From Tetracladium setigerum (taxonomy: Eukaryota > Ascomycota > Leotiomycetes > Helotiales): DNA of 64,000 nucleotides. Shown piece after piece: positions 33,779 through 43,795 of this stretch; the stretch's first letter is position 1; each line of letters starts with the position of its first letter. The notes beneath the pieces were generated by a model. That model was not told the origin of the DNA. It saw only the letters and a list, made by a program, of their open reading frames with translations, and made no database searches. The position numbers and the translations under genes are program-made. The stretch is from the NCBI GenBank assembly GCA_031472005.1, contig PZJY01000005.1, positions 496,001-560,000 on the forward strand, given 5' to 3'.

Positions 33779-34830
33779 TCAATTTACCGCCTCGTAATCA
33801 TCTCTGAAGAATCCTCTAACACATTTCCCCTCTCCAGCGGCTGTAATTGCAGAAACATCTGTCGCTTCAAGACTCCAATTTCCTACAGCCTCCAGGTACT
33901 CCTTTAGCCTCGATTGACTTCCACTAGTGGTTATCACGACCAATCCTAATTCTATCGCCCATCTCAGCAAAATAACACTCTCTCCTACACTGTATTTGGC
34001 TGCCAGATTCTTCACAATCTCGTCCACCGGACCCCCTTTCTCTTTTGTTAATGTCGTCAAAGGCGCAAACGCCACGATTTGGATTTCATGGGTCTTAGCA
34101 AATGACAACAAACTTTGGGATTGTAGATATGGGTGGAACTCAATCTGGTTAACGACTGGTTTGATGGTAGCAGTTTTCAAAATTGTCTCGAGGTGAGAGG
34201 ACAAGCAATTAGAGACACCAATTGATTTCGTCTTGCCCAGTCTCTGTAGAGATTCCATGACAGCCCAAGATGCCTGAAGTTCTGACGGTGTTGACGCAAA
34301 GAATGGTGCATGGATCAAGTATCTCATTCATTGATCAGCTGATTTTCTAAGAACAGAGTGACACGATAACTCACAGATCGAGATAATCTAGTTGTAGATT
34401 GGCGAGACTAGTCTCAAACGAGCCTGGAATGTCAGACATGTTGAAGATAATCTTGGTCGTGATGTAGAAGTCGGATCGCGGAACTCCGCTTTCCTTAAGA
34501 GCGATTCCCAGTTCTTTCTCTGTTCCATAATCTACAGAAATTAAGTCAAGTTGGAAACTGATACTTGAAATAAGAGAAAATATGAAGAGAAATTGTTACA
34601 TTCGGCTCCATCTATGTGTCGATACCCTGTCGTGATTGCAATTTTGATGGCCTCAATGAGAGCACGATCTGGAGTGTCATCGCCATTCTTGATCCACGCT
34701 GTGCCAGTTCCATATCCCATCTATCGATTAAATAAATTAGTTTTTTGAGGTCATTCAATAAGACTCCTTAAGTCTTACCTACCACAGGAATTTCATTGCC
34801 ATTGTTGAGTTTGATTGTAGGGATGGCCAT
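33779..34830 (-). CDS. aldo-keto reductase
   Basis: Four exons: 34830-34783, 34720-34600, 34531-34375 and 34322-33779, all in consistent phase, giving 289 residues. The start MAIPTIKLNNGNEIPVMGYG is typical. The catalytic tetrad is present: D53 (HIDGAE), Y58 (YYGTE), K83 (ITTKI) and H113 (YLIHAP). GKTKSIGVSNCLSSHLETIL, VVNQIEFHPYLQ and the C-terminal ILLRWAIELGLVVITTSG (cofactor part) complete the fold. Such AKRs use NADPH to reduce aldehydes, keto-acids or sugars. It is divergently transcribed from the zinc dehydrogenase next door. Intact. Confidence 0.9.
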
Positions 34831-35329
34831 GTTGTTCTACGGACGAATCAGCTGCGACAACTCATAAAAACGATCGCAAGACTTCAAATCGAGATTTTAA
34901 GCTCGAAATTTTGAGAAAGATAAAAATATCGCAAAGTGAAAGAATACCTCCGTCCCTGTACTGTACAGTGCAGTACAGCGCCAGCAACTCCAGACCCACT
35001 TGGCAAGACTTAAGCTTGGCACCATCCGAGATCCGTCCGAATCCTTACAATCTCTGATCATGCTTCAGAACAATTGCCCGCGATGAAATCGCGTCTCCCT
35101 ATCCGGACCGAACGCGAAATTCAATTTTGGTGCGGATAACCGTCCGATCAAAGGTGGTGGGCGCTTCTGAAATGGGGAAGCTAACAGATTATGATTTGTG
35201 CAAACATACTTCTTTCCTCTTTTGCACCTCTCAACTTACAATTTCTTGACTCACAAAATCGTTCGAACTCTCAGAATCTCCATCTATCAACCAATTCACT
35301 CCAACTTGAACCCGTATCCGAGCTTCGAA
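34831..35329. promoter_or_regulatory. shared divergent promoter of reductase and dehydrogenase
   Basis: This 0.5 kb separates two divergently transcribed metabolic genes. It contains a perfect 8 bp inverted repeat, CTGTACTG (34956-34963) and CAGTACAG (34971-34978), with a 7 bp spacer. It also has the everted-type CGG site CGGATAACCG (35133-35142, CGG-N4-CCG) and CGGACCG at 35104-35110, both plausible half-site pairs for a Zn2Cys6 factor. The regulatory assignment is inference from position and motif form. Confidence 0.5.
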
Positions 35330-36660
35330 ATGACGATCGATAGTACTACCAATGGCGATTACAAAATCCCAACCAAAGAGTTCTCTACGAATCGGGCGGT
35401 CGTCTGGGTCGCTCCAGAAAAACTCGAAGTACAGCATCGCGATGTACCGGAGTTGAAGGAAGACGAAGTCCTGGTCGAAATCGTTGTTACTGGAATTTGT
35501 GGTTCTGACTTCCACGTTTACACCTCCAACCCCGCCAAAGCTCCTCCAGTTCTCGGACACGAATCTGCCGGCAAGATCCTGAAAGTTGGCTCGAAAGTTC
35601 TGGATAGAAAAATTGGACAACGTGTTGCTGTTGAGCCTGGGTTTCCATGCATGAAGTAGGAATCCCTATTTATGGAAATTCATATTTGTGGAAGGAAGTT
35701 TACTGATTTTGCAACTTAGGTGTGAATTCTGTATTCGGGGAAATCCAAATGTCTGCGCAAATCTGGCATATTGCGGACACACACAAGATGGAACTCTGCA
35801 ACAATATGTCGTTTGCCCTGCAAATGTGACTGTGCCAATTCCAGAAAACGTTTCGTGGAAATCCGCAGGTTCCATTCAACCACTTGCAATTGCTGTTCAA
35901 TTGGGAAGGAGAGCAGGCATGAGAGCTCACCAAACCGTGGCAGTATTGTGAGTTATGAATATTAAGTTTTTTGCCATACTAGACTGACTTAATCTGACAG
36001 CGGTTGTGGTCCTCTTGGACTTTTAATAATGGCTGTCGCACGTGCCTACGGAGTCAAGAAAATCATCGCATTTGATGTTGAACAATCTCGTGTTGACTTC
36101 GCAGTCAAGTACGGTGCTAATATTGGTGTTTTATCTCCTATAAATACTACAGGAGTTGAACCAATGGAATTTGCATCGACCTTTGTCAGCGAAATCACAA
36201 AGAAACATGATCTCGGATCGGGAGTAGACTTGACAATCGAAGCCAGTGGAGCAGAAGCCTGTGTACAGATGGGAGTTCATATCACCAAGCCTGGCGGAAT
36301 GTGTAGGTTTCTCTAGTTGTCATAAAATGTCACTGCTGATGATTACAGATGTCCAAGCTGGTTTGGGCAAGGCCCTCTCTGCGGTGCCATTGTTTTTATT
36401 CACTGCCAAGGAACTCACCATGAAAGGTTCGCACGCAAAAATATCCCAACAATAGTCTTAGAAAATAACTAACATAAAATTAAGGAACCGTCCGTTATAC
36501 TCCAGGATGCTTTGAGGATGCTATTGATTTGCTGGCCAGGGGAGCAGTGGATCTCGAATCGCTAATCACTTCCACATTTCCCATGACAAAGGTCAACGAA
36601 GCATTCGAGGCCCAGAAGGCAAGGAAGGATATCAAGATTGTGATTATGAACCAAAAATAA
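35330..36660 (+). CDS. zinc alcohol dehydrogenase, sorbitol/xylitol dehydrogenase-like
   Basis: Five exons: 35330-35655, 35720-35947, 36001-36302, 36349-36426 and 36485-36660, giving 369 residues, intact. The GroES-like domain carries the catalytic zinc set C57 (TGICGSD), H77 and E78 (VLGHESAG). The structural zinc cysteines are C107, C110, C113 and C121 (CMKCEFCIRGNPNVC). The Rossmann motif FGCGPLGLL spans the exon 2/3 junction. VDLTIEASGAEACVQ and the C-terminal DIKIVIMN fit polyol dehydrogenases such as sorbitol, xylitol or L-arabinitol dehydrogenase. It oxidises or reduces a polyol/ketose-type hydroxyl with NAD(P). In this cluster it likely handles a pathway intermediate. Confidence 0.9.
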
Positions 36661-36739
36661 TCTTGTTTATAGAAAGTTTTGATTATTTCTAAAATTTTAG
36701 CCTATTATTCTGTAATTGCGTTTTGAATAGTGAAGTTAA

Positions 36740-36890
36740 TATGTTATGACACCCACTTCGGCAAATACTTTAAGCTATTACACGATATATATCTGCGTAT
36801 TAAATACGAAAAAAGTATCTTATAACTTAAGAGTTTTAGAAAGACTTTAAATAAATATAATAAATTATCTACTTAATATTTAATCTTTTA
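36740..36890 (+). repeat. dispersed repeat at aldolase 3' end, partner of 25285-25430
   Basis: It contains GACACCCACTTCGGCAAAT, TAAATACGAAAAAAGTATCT and GACTTTAAATAAATATAA in the order seen at 25.3 kb. It ends a few bases before the aldolase stop codon, so the gene's 3' end may lie inside or beside a repeat unit. Longest exact shared block: the CGAAAAAAGTATCTT region. Confidence 0.75.
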
Positions 36891-36896
36891 ATGCCT

Positions 36897-38160
36897 TTAA
36901 GAATAAGCTAATCTAGTGCCGTTGGCCTCTTTAGTACCATTAATCTGTTCAACACTACTAGTGTTTTCACTCCCATTTGTCTCTTCGATAATTTTGGCCT
37001 TTTCGATACCACTGGTCTCTTTAGTATCATTGCTCTGTGTCTCCTTCACGGACTTCGACTCTTCCAAGATTTGTTTGCACTTGGCCATTTCTGTCGACAT
37101 CCACGCAGCAATGGCTACGATATCAGCACCGCAATTCATGAAATCAAAGCCTTGTTGCGATCGTGCGGCAGCTACATTAATAAGAAGAATTAGCACAATT
37201 TCTTTCCCAATGTTAAAGTGTGCGGACTTACCAATATCAGCATTCAACGCGAAATGTCCAGCATATTTCCTGGCATCTTTCGCAGCCTTCAGAACTCTTG
37301 CGGTAGCCTCTTGAACCTCTGGAATCTTTGCATGATCAGGTCCCCAATAGCCCATTGATGCAGCCAGATCATTCGGACCGATGAAGAGCATGTCTATGAG
37401 AAAGAAACTCTAATTAGCACGTGCTTAGACATGAAAAAAGAAAAAAAAAGAAGAAGAAAAAAACACTCAGAAGCTTACCAATTCCTTCAACAGCAGCAAT
37501 CTTCTCGCAGTTCTCTACAGCTACTCTAGATTCAATCTGCACGATGACAAGAATGTTATCGTTGGCAGTCTTCAAGTACTGGCCGCCATTCTGTGAGAAG
37601 TTTGCAGGTGCAAACATCGCCCCTGCTCCGCGGATTCCAGTCGGCCATTCTTTGGAAGGGTATTTCATTGCCCGTACAATTCCCGCTGCTTGTTCCTGTG
37701 ATAGGTTTTAGGTATTTTTCTCAAATTACGAGAGTTTACTTTGGTTTTGGGGAAACATACAGGTGTGTCACACATTGGGATCATAATCGCATGGGTTCCA
37801 GCATCAAGCGCTCTCTTCATCATCCAAGGCTCTGACGCTGGAATTCGCACGATTGGGGAAGCTCCACCTGAGGTGATTGCGCCCATGGCAAGGTACATTT
37901 CGTTATCTGTGATGTTTCCATGTTCACAGTCTACCAACACCCACTTTACAATTTTATCAGCAAAACTTCTTTTTCTCAACAGGAGTAGGAATACACACAT
38001 CGGATCCCAACCCAGCAATAGTTCTCGCAAGCGTGTAACCTGGAAATTCCATCCATTGTCCAATAGAAGGGTCTCCTCCTGCCTTGGCTCGTTCAAGCGA
38101 AGCCCGAAGTCGAGTTTTGCCTGCCGGATCTACAATAGCGGTGGTATATTGAGCTGACAT
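36897..38160 (-). CDS. HpcH/HpaI-family aldolase
   Basis: Five exons: 38160-37999, 37943-37761, 37695-37479, 37393-37232 and 37171-36897, phases consistent, 332 residues. The TIM-barrel motifs are SIGQWMEFPG, WVLVDCEHGN (catalytic His62), PIVRIPASEP, the metal ligand E170 in IVQIESRVAVEN, and D196 in FIGPNDLAASMG. The family cleaves 2-keto-3-deoxy sugar acids or related hydroxy-oxo acids to pyruvate (or a similar oxo acid) plus an aldehyde. The last 60 or so residues form an atypical hydrophilic tail (KETQSNDTKE, IEETNGSENT, INGTKEANGT) not expected in the barrel. The last exon and intron exist as a decayed copy at 9490-9830. Confidence 0.9.
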
Positions 38161-39202
38161 TTCGAATATTGAAAAACAAAAAGATGTGGTTTTATGATTC
38201 AAATAAATCACGTAGAAGGAAGTTCTTGATTATTTGTATACTGAGGATAATAGAATGCTGAGTAATATATGAATTGTTGCGGATGAGGTCCGAAATTGGC
38301 AAAGGTGGGTTCTGATATCCAAAAGTGGGTGTGGGTAGGATCGTCATAGCTGGCATGCATGACGAGACGGAAGGCATCGCTGTTGCGCCGTAGGTCAATA
38401 TTACAGCACAGCAGGTATTTGCTCCATTTTAAGTTCCTGTAAAATGGTCCCAGATCGGTTTCAAAGTGTGGGTATATACATGAGGACAATATTTCGAAAT
38501 GACGTGAGATTTTGATTGTGTGTTCACAGCGATACGATTATTACCAAGATATTCCTAATCCTTGATCAAAATGCTAATAGACTTAGGATTAATTCTCCCT
38601 ATCGCTGCTTCCATTTTAGACTGCGGATATGAGCAGCTGCTGCTTTAATCCGACCTGAGGGTGAGTATACCTGAGCAGAACCTGAGCATGCTTGAGTAGA
38701 CTCTAAGTTAGCCTACGTGCTGGAATGTGAAACCCATGTTGGCTTCCTGTGCTAGAATGCCATCCCTTTCTAAAGTTCAACATCGCTTCCACCGTTTTTC
38801 CACCCATCTCGAGAAGTCAATCTTGCCGATATATTGGAGAATCGCTCGAGAGAATTGATGGAAAGAGAAAGATGGTTAGAGCAATTGCACCAGGTGTTTC
38901 GTTTGTAAATACAGATTTTTTCTTTATCATATCGCATAGCCTGCCTATGATTGGGTACTGTAGTATAAGGACCTTCCACCATCCTAATTACACATTTGAG
39001 CCTATTTATCATCTTCGTAGCCCAATTTCACAAAAGCACAAAGATGGTAAGCAACGCCACCGACAGTAGTAACAGCTATCCCGCCAGGGGTATCTAGTAC
39101 TTTTCTCAACTGGGGCGGCACTTGAGGAGACTCTGCCCACAGAACACCATCAGTGAAATCCGGTTCCCCACAATCGTACCTTTATACGACTAATACGCCT
39201 AA
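38161..39202. other. intergenic, no supported gene
   Basis: Promoter side of the aldolase. Short frames on both strands lack ATG starts or motifs. Confidence 0.4.
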
Positions 39203-39748
39203 CTAATCGCCAATGTAACCAGTGGATTTTCGCGGACGTTTTGCCAGAATTTTTGGAGAGAGTTGGGATTTTCTGGGGTCACTGTTGCTAATGAAAAGTG
39301 GGTGATGTTGAATTTGTGGATCTGAGCATTTCATAATACAGTCGTATGGTGAGTTTGAGGAATTTGCTTGTTGGGGGATATTTCCAAGAGCATTGCTGTT
39401 GGCTGAGAGATATGGTTACCAGCATCCACTCCTTGAGGAAGGGTATCAATAACGATGGCGTAGTTGCAAGTAAAACCAGCAAAAGTATCTCCTTCTGAAG
39501 TCATACGGATTTAATGAATTAAGAATGGGGATGAGTATTGGAGGAAAGTAGCATGCTTAGAAAGGCTCGTTTGCATCTTTATCAACAGCCAGAGCCTTTT
39601 TACGACATATGAAATTGATGAACGATTGAAGTTGACACCTGTGCCAAAGAGTTGGGCTGATTTACTGGTTCTTTGATATGTCACAGCCTTTCTGTTTTGC
39701 AATTGTGCAAAAACAAAGAGAAATGCCTGTTGCGAGAACCAGGCGCAT
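39203..39748 (-). pseudogene. possible degenerate small secreted-protein gene
   Basis: On the minus strand an ATG at 39748 opens MRLVLATGISLCFCTIA, a signal-pe­ptide-like start. After a probable intron (GTAAAA..ACTTCAG) there is a protein-like stretch with TFAGFTCNYAIVIDTLPQGV and, past an in-frame TGA, FNITHFSLATVTPENPN, ending at TAG 39203-39205. The internal stops (TAA in the first exon, TGA later) cannot be removed by normal-length introns. I do not recognise the family. It may be a relic or an annotation artefact. Confidence 0.3.
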
Positions 39749-39936
39749 GAACTGTACCTGTCAGGGTCGCCAAGGATCCGTCTCGCCTCCGAGTCAGTGG
39801 TGTCCGCGCTCTGGTATTTATTAGGAGTAGCAGAGTTTTTATAGTAGGGTAGAGTTTAGTTTGTCAATACACTGAGTATAAGCTACGAATCGTGATTCCC
39901 TATTATACCGATCCTTACAGTACCCCGCGTATATAC

Positions 39937-39970
39937 CACCAGGGGGTGCAGGAATTCCTGCGACACCAAA
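39937..39970 (+). repeat. left terminal inverted repeat
   Basis: 34 bases, exact reverse complement of 41360-41393. Contains the internal palindrome GCAGGAATTCCTGC. Confidence 0.93.
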
Positions 39971-40019
39971 ATAGCCGGATTTAGCCGATGAAATGTATTA
40001 CTATTTTATATACTACCAT

Positions 40020-41293
40020 AAATCACTCTTAATCGGCTTGCCACCACTATTCTTTATATCTTTACATCTCTTCGGCATCTCAAGTATCCGAGCCTATATT
40101 TCTTTCATTGTGATCTTACTCCATTCGTCTTGTAATACCTCTTTTAGCTCGTCGAGCGAATTCTATTGCCGCTTACGCATCTGTTCTTTTAAAATGCATC
40201 AATATCCCTTAATCGGATTTAAATCAGGTGATTAAGGAGGGTGAACGAGTAGCGTAATATTAGCAGCGTTCCGAGCGTCTTGGGCCAGAGTTAAGGTCTA
40301 GTTCCGAGGGACTTTATAGCCATGGCTTTAATCGTTATCTTCTTGTAAAATCCACTCGATATCCTCTCTCTCTCGAGCGTTTTAAATTGCACCTATATAG
40401 ACCGGTAAAAGCCGGTCCACATAGTACTTTTAAGTCATCGAATTACCCTTAACTTTGACTTCTACCTCATGTGGTAGCTTCGCTTCCCACTCCTTTACTC
40501 GAGCTTCGTACGACTCGACCGGCTCGTTTTTGCGAGTCCGAGGCTTTCGAGGACGTTTAGGGCGCTCGGTATAATCTTATTCATCGTGATAAAACTCGAG
40601 CTTATCGGCCTTAGCGTACCAATTAACTTAAGTAGCGAGATGTAATTGATTGCCGGCTTTTTAAGGCTTTTCTTATATATTATCCGGATTTAATCGCTTT
40701 CCTTACTCCCGGAGAATATAACCGGTCTTCATAAGACTAGGATCGATATGCGCCTCGTTTATAAAGAAGATTCGGTCCTAAAAGCTATAAATCGGCTTAT
40801 TCATATGCTCGGCCCCGTACGCTTCTCGTTTTGCCTTATTTACCGGTGAAATCCTCTTTTTCACGTACGCTATCTTATAGCGCTAGCCGCCTTTCGTATT
40901 CTTTTTAAGTGCGGCCTAGAGAGCTCTTTTCTTAACCGGGAGCTTTAGCTGGCCGATTTGGCATTCGAGTAGCTGCTTTCGGTACGGGTTTCTTTTACTT
41001 ATAAGGTATTTACATATAGTTTTCGATACTCGAGACTTTCGGCTAAGGACCTTCGATTGCCTGCGATTCCTCCTATACCCTTCTTTACCAAGCCGAGTGC
41101 GCTGTTAAAGCCATCGATAGCCTGTTGAGCCATTAATATCCACTTCTTTACAAATTTTAGTAAACCACTTCTTCCCATAATTTCGGTTATACGTAGCGAA
41201 GAATTCGGACTTATTTGGTGTAGAATACTCTTAATGGCTTTCGACCATCTCAGGAGTGTACGGACGAGCTTGTGATGGAGTTGTTAGAGCCAT
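40020..41293 (-). pseudogene. transposase pseudogene (Tc1/IS630 DDE type)
   Basis: From ATG 41293 the frame reads MALTTPSQARPYTPEMV, then KWFTKICKEVDINGSTGYRW, basic helix-turn-helix-like segments, and near 40215-40245 SPDLNPIKG, the C-terminal signature of Tc1/IS630 transposases. Several stops interrupt it, for example TAA at about codon 21 and after GYRWL, each one transition away from CAA. The pattern fits RIP. No functional transposase is encoded. The left boundary is approximate. Confidence 0.82.
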
Positions 41294-41359
41294 AATTGTA
41301 TAATTAAAGAGTTATTCTACTAATTTACTCTACTTTGATGATGGTGCACAGACCACTTC

Positions 41360-41393
41360 TTTGGTGTCGCAGGAATTCCTGCACCCCCTGGTG
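41360..41393 (-). repeat. right terminal inverted repeat
   Basis: 34 bases, exact reverse complement of 39937-39970; TA follows immediately. Confidence 0.93.
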
Positions 41394-42702
41394 TACCTTT
41401 CTTTAGTCTCCGTGTAGCAATCAACTCATATCTACTCATCACTTCAGTCGTTTTGATTTGATTTATCATATTTCACCCAGGGTGAACCGCGTAATATTGG
41501 AGGTAGAGGTCTTCGAGTATTGAAACTGGAATATGAGCTGAGGCTTTAGCTTCCACTGAAGTCCCGATCTCTGTGGGATACCAATACGAGCATGCTGTTA
41601 TATTTTGCCTTCTCCTAGCGTTTCCTAATGCATGGACTCATGTTCTTCAATTAGGAGCTCGAAAAGGGGAACTAGGTGCAACTCAAGTGAGTTGGGAACT
41701 TGGGGTGCTAATCCATAACACCGAAGAATAAAAAACGGTTCTAACACATTATAAAATGTGCTGCGTGCTCCGCTACAGAACACTTATGATACTAGGATGA
41801 GTAGTTATAGTGAGGTGTCATAAGTCTGATACCAATAGTATTGGTTGAAGAATCAGAGCAGCCAATAACATACTTAGTTGTATTTAGTGGGTATGCAGCG
41901 TTTTCTTGCATGTCGCGAAGGGCTGAATGAGAAAGCCACATATGTCAACCTTAACCTTAATCTATTGATAGTAACGTTATCTTGACCCCTGCACCACCAA
42001 GCTTTACAGTACCTGTTAGGGATGATCGCCAGGGATCGTCAGGGAGCCGCATCGGGAGCTCTGATCGTCCACAGTCGCACTTGTAACTCCATCAAGCCAA
42101 TATTTTGATTTCAGAGGTTTCTCGTATCTAATTCGTAGTGCCAGTGCAAACTCCAAATTGGGACAAAAGCTACGTACTATAAAGCATACATGGCGTAAGC
42201 TAGAGCCTAGAGGATCAGTTGTGGTCACTTGAGTCGAGCATAATCCTGCCGACAGTCGACCGACTCGGTTTTTATCAATTGTAACGAGGTTCACGGGAAT
42301 TGCCGGTTTCTTATTTTACTTTGTCTATTTCGAGAGGACCCCGTACAGCAACTGACCAAGCCACATATAAAATCATTTGGTTTGTTTCATTCATTCATTC
42401 ACGCTGACCTCTCTCTTTCTCTATGCGGGGTACTGGAATGTATGGTACGATCTAATGTAGTTTGACGGAGGTCCTAGAGAATGCCATTGTAATTGCTCAG
42501 GTTTAAGACTATTTTTACAAGCTGAATCAGTCTTCCGCAAGCATTTCTATCAAAAAATGAATAAAGGAGGGGCAAAGTGCCATTTTCACGGCTAGATATA
42601 TAGTTTGTCTACCAACAACATCATATACACAAACTTACCTTTCAAAGCAACACCAAATCCTCCACATCAATTACAATACTTAATTTCTACACGTGGGCAA
42701 GA
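41394..42702. other. intergenic, no supported gene
   Basis: No gene or RNA seen. A TATATAG word at about 42597-42603 lies some 100 bp upstream of the phospholipase ATG and may be its TATA element. Confidence 0.45.
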
Positions 42703-43296
42703 ATGCGTCTCTTCTCCAGTTGTTACTTGCTCTCTCTCGTCTCCTACCTCACCCTCACCACTCCGTTGCCAGTGCCTGAATTCACCCCCGCCTCCCTCCT
42801 TCTCAACACACGCGAGTCTGCCGCAGTTCCGACCGGTATCGATGTCGTCGCCGAAACCGATACCTGGCTTTTCTCTACTTCCATGTCCAACTTCCTCTCG
42901 GCCATGAACGCCAAAACCCCCGCCTACCTCTTCTGGCCCTCCCCGAGCGCCAACGCCTGCACAGGGATGTTTGACTACCCATGGGATTTCGACTTCAAAC
43001 GGAGTTGCCAGCGACATGATTTCGGGTACAAGAACTACCGCGACCAGAAGCGCTTCTGTCAGAACGGCAGGGAGAAGATCGATTCCCAGTTTGCGCGAGA
43101 TTTGAGGAGTTATTGTGCGAGCCGGAAATGGTGGAAAAGGCCGCTGTGCTATTCAACGGCGGAAACTTATATAGCAGGAGTGAGAGTCAACAATCCTACT
43201 TTTAGTAGGGAGTGTTATCCAGAGAATCAAGGAGGGCCAGGAGGATCAGGTAGAGATGCATTAGGCAGATGCTTGCCAGGGGCGAAGTGTACTTAG
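42703..43296 (+). CDS. secreted fungal-type phospholipase A2
   Basis: A single exon of 197 residues. It has an N-terminal signal peptide (MRLFSSCYLLSLVSYLTLTT, predicted cut soon after) and a short propeptide-like Pro/Thr segment. The PLA2 domain follows: CTGMFDYPWDFDFKRSCQRH, then DFGYKNYR with the catalytic His105-Asp106 pair and paired cysteines (C86, C102, C119, C134 and others). This is the prokaryotic/fungal PLA2 fold, which hydrolyses the sn-2 ester of phospholipids, normally calcium-dependent. The C-terminal Gly-rich tail with two more Cys is longer than in minimal homologues. Presumably extracellular. Confidence 0.9.
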   Translation: MRLFSSCYLLSLVSYLTLTTPLPVPEFTPASLLLNTRESAAVPTGIDVVAETDTWLFSTSMSNFLSAMNAKTPAYLFWPSPSANACTGMFDYPWDFDFKRSCQRHDFGYKNYRDQKRFCQNGREKIDSQFARDLRSYCASRKWWKRPLCYSTAETYIAGVRVNNPTFSRECYPENQGGPGGSGRDALGRCLPGAKCT

Positions 43297-43795
43297 ATGA
43301 TTTGGGTGGCCTTATCTTGATGTGTTATACCCACACATCACTTGATTTGTTTCTAAGCTTTGTACTTCTCAGGAGTTGAACATGTCCTTCTCATGATATA
43401 TATCTCTTCTCCAACCTCTCTTGTCCTAGTCTTTCTCGGTCTGCATTTCTTAGCCACGTCTCTCTGGTTCTAGTCTTTCTTTCTTATTTCTCTTTGTGCA
43501 GAAAAGTAAAGCTTTTTCGATTTCAAAAGGTTAGCTCAGAGACTGGTCTCCTACAAATGTGGCTCCGCTATCCGATGCTTACTTGAGAGCTCTTGGAGCT
43601 ACCTTATTCTAGAGGTTTTAGGAACAAATTTATATCACAAGGCGAACAGGAATTGCTTCCGGCATAGAAATATTCCAGAAAGAACTGTGGAACTAATAAT
43701 CTCCCAACAAAGAATCCCACACATTAAGCAAGTTCAATGATTCAATTTCAAGGCCGCCAGAGATATCAAATCATATAAGAAAATTCCATTCTCAC
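43297..43795. other. 3' flanks of convergent genes
   Basis: An imperfect direct repeat, CTAGTCTTTCTCGG and CTAGTCTTTCTTTC (about 43425-43485), is the only structure seen. Confidence 0.45.

Larger units (their letters stand above)
39937..41393 (-). mobile_element. Tc1/mariner-like DNA transposon, decayed
   Basis: Perfect 34 bp terminal inverted repeats bound a 1457 bp element, CACCAGGGGGTGCAGGAATT at the left and its complement at the right. A TA dinucleotide follows the right end and TAC precedes the left one, close to the TA target duplication of this superfamily. The interior holds a transposase frame on the minus strand broken by stops (see next entry). The ends still contain CpA sites although the interior is strongly mutated. 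Confidence 0.88.

Noticed and set aside
25847..38160. Secondary-metabolite biosynthetic cluster
   Set aside because: No polyketide synthase, peptide synthetase, terpene cyclase or prenyltransferase is present; the enzyme mix fits catabolism better.
39993..40235. Hydrophobic 80-codon forward frame inside the transposon
   Set aside because: Antisense to the transposase relic; artefact of mutated AT-rich DNA.
42703..43296. Horizontal transfer of the phospholipase from bacteria
   Set aside because: The fold is shared, but signal peptide, codon use and wide occurrence in fungi give no reason to invoke recent transfer.
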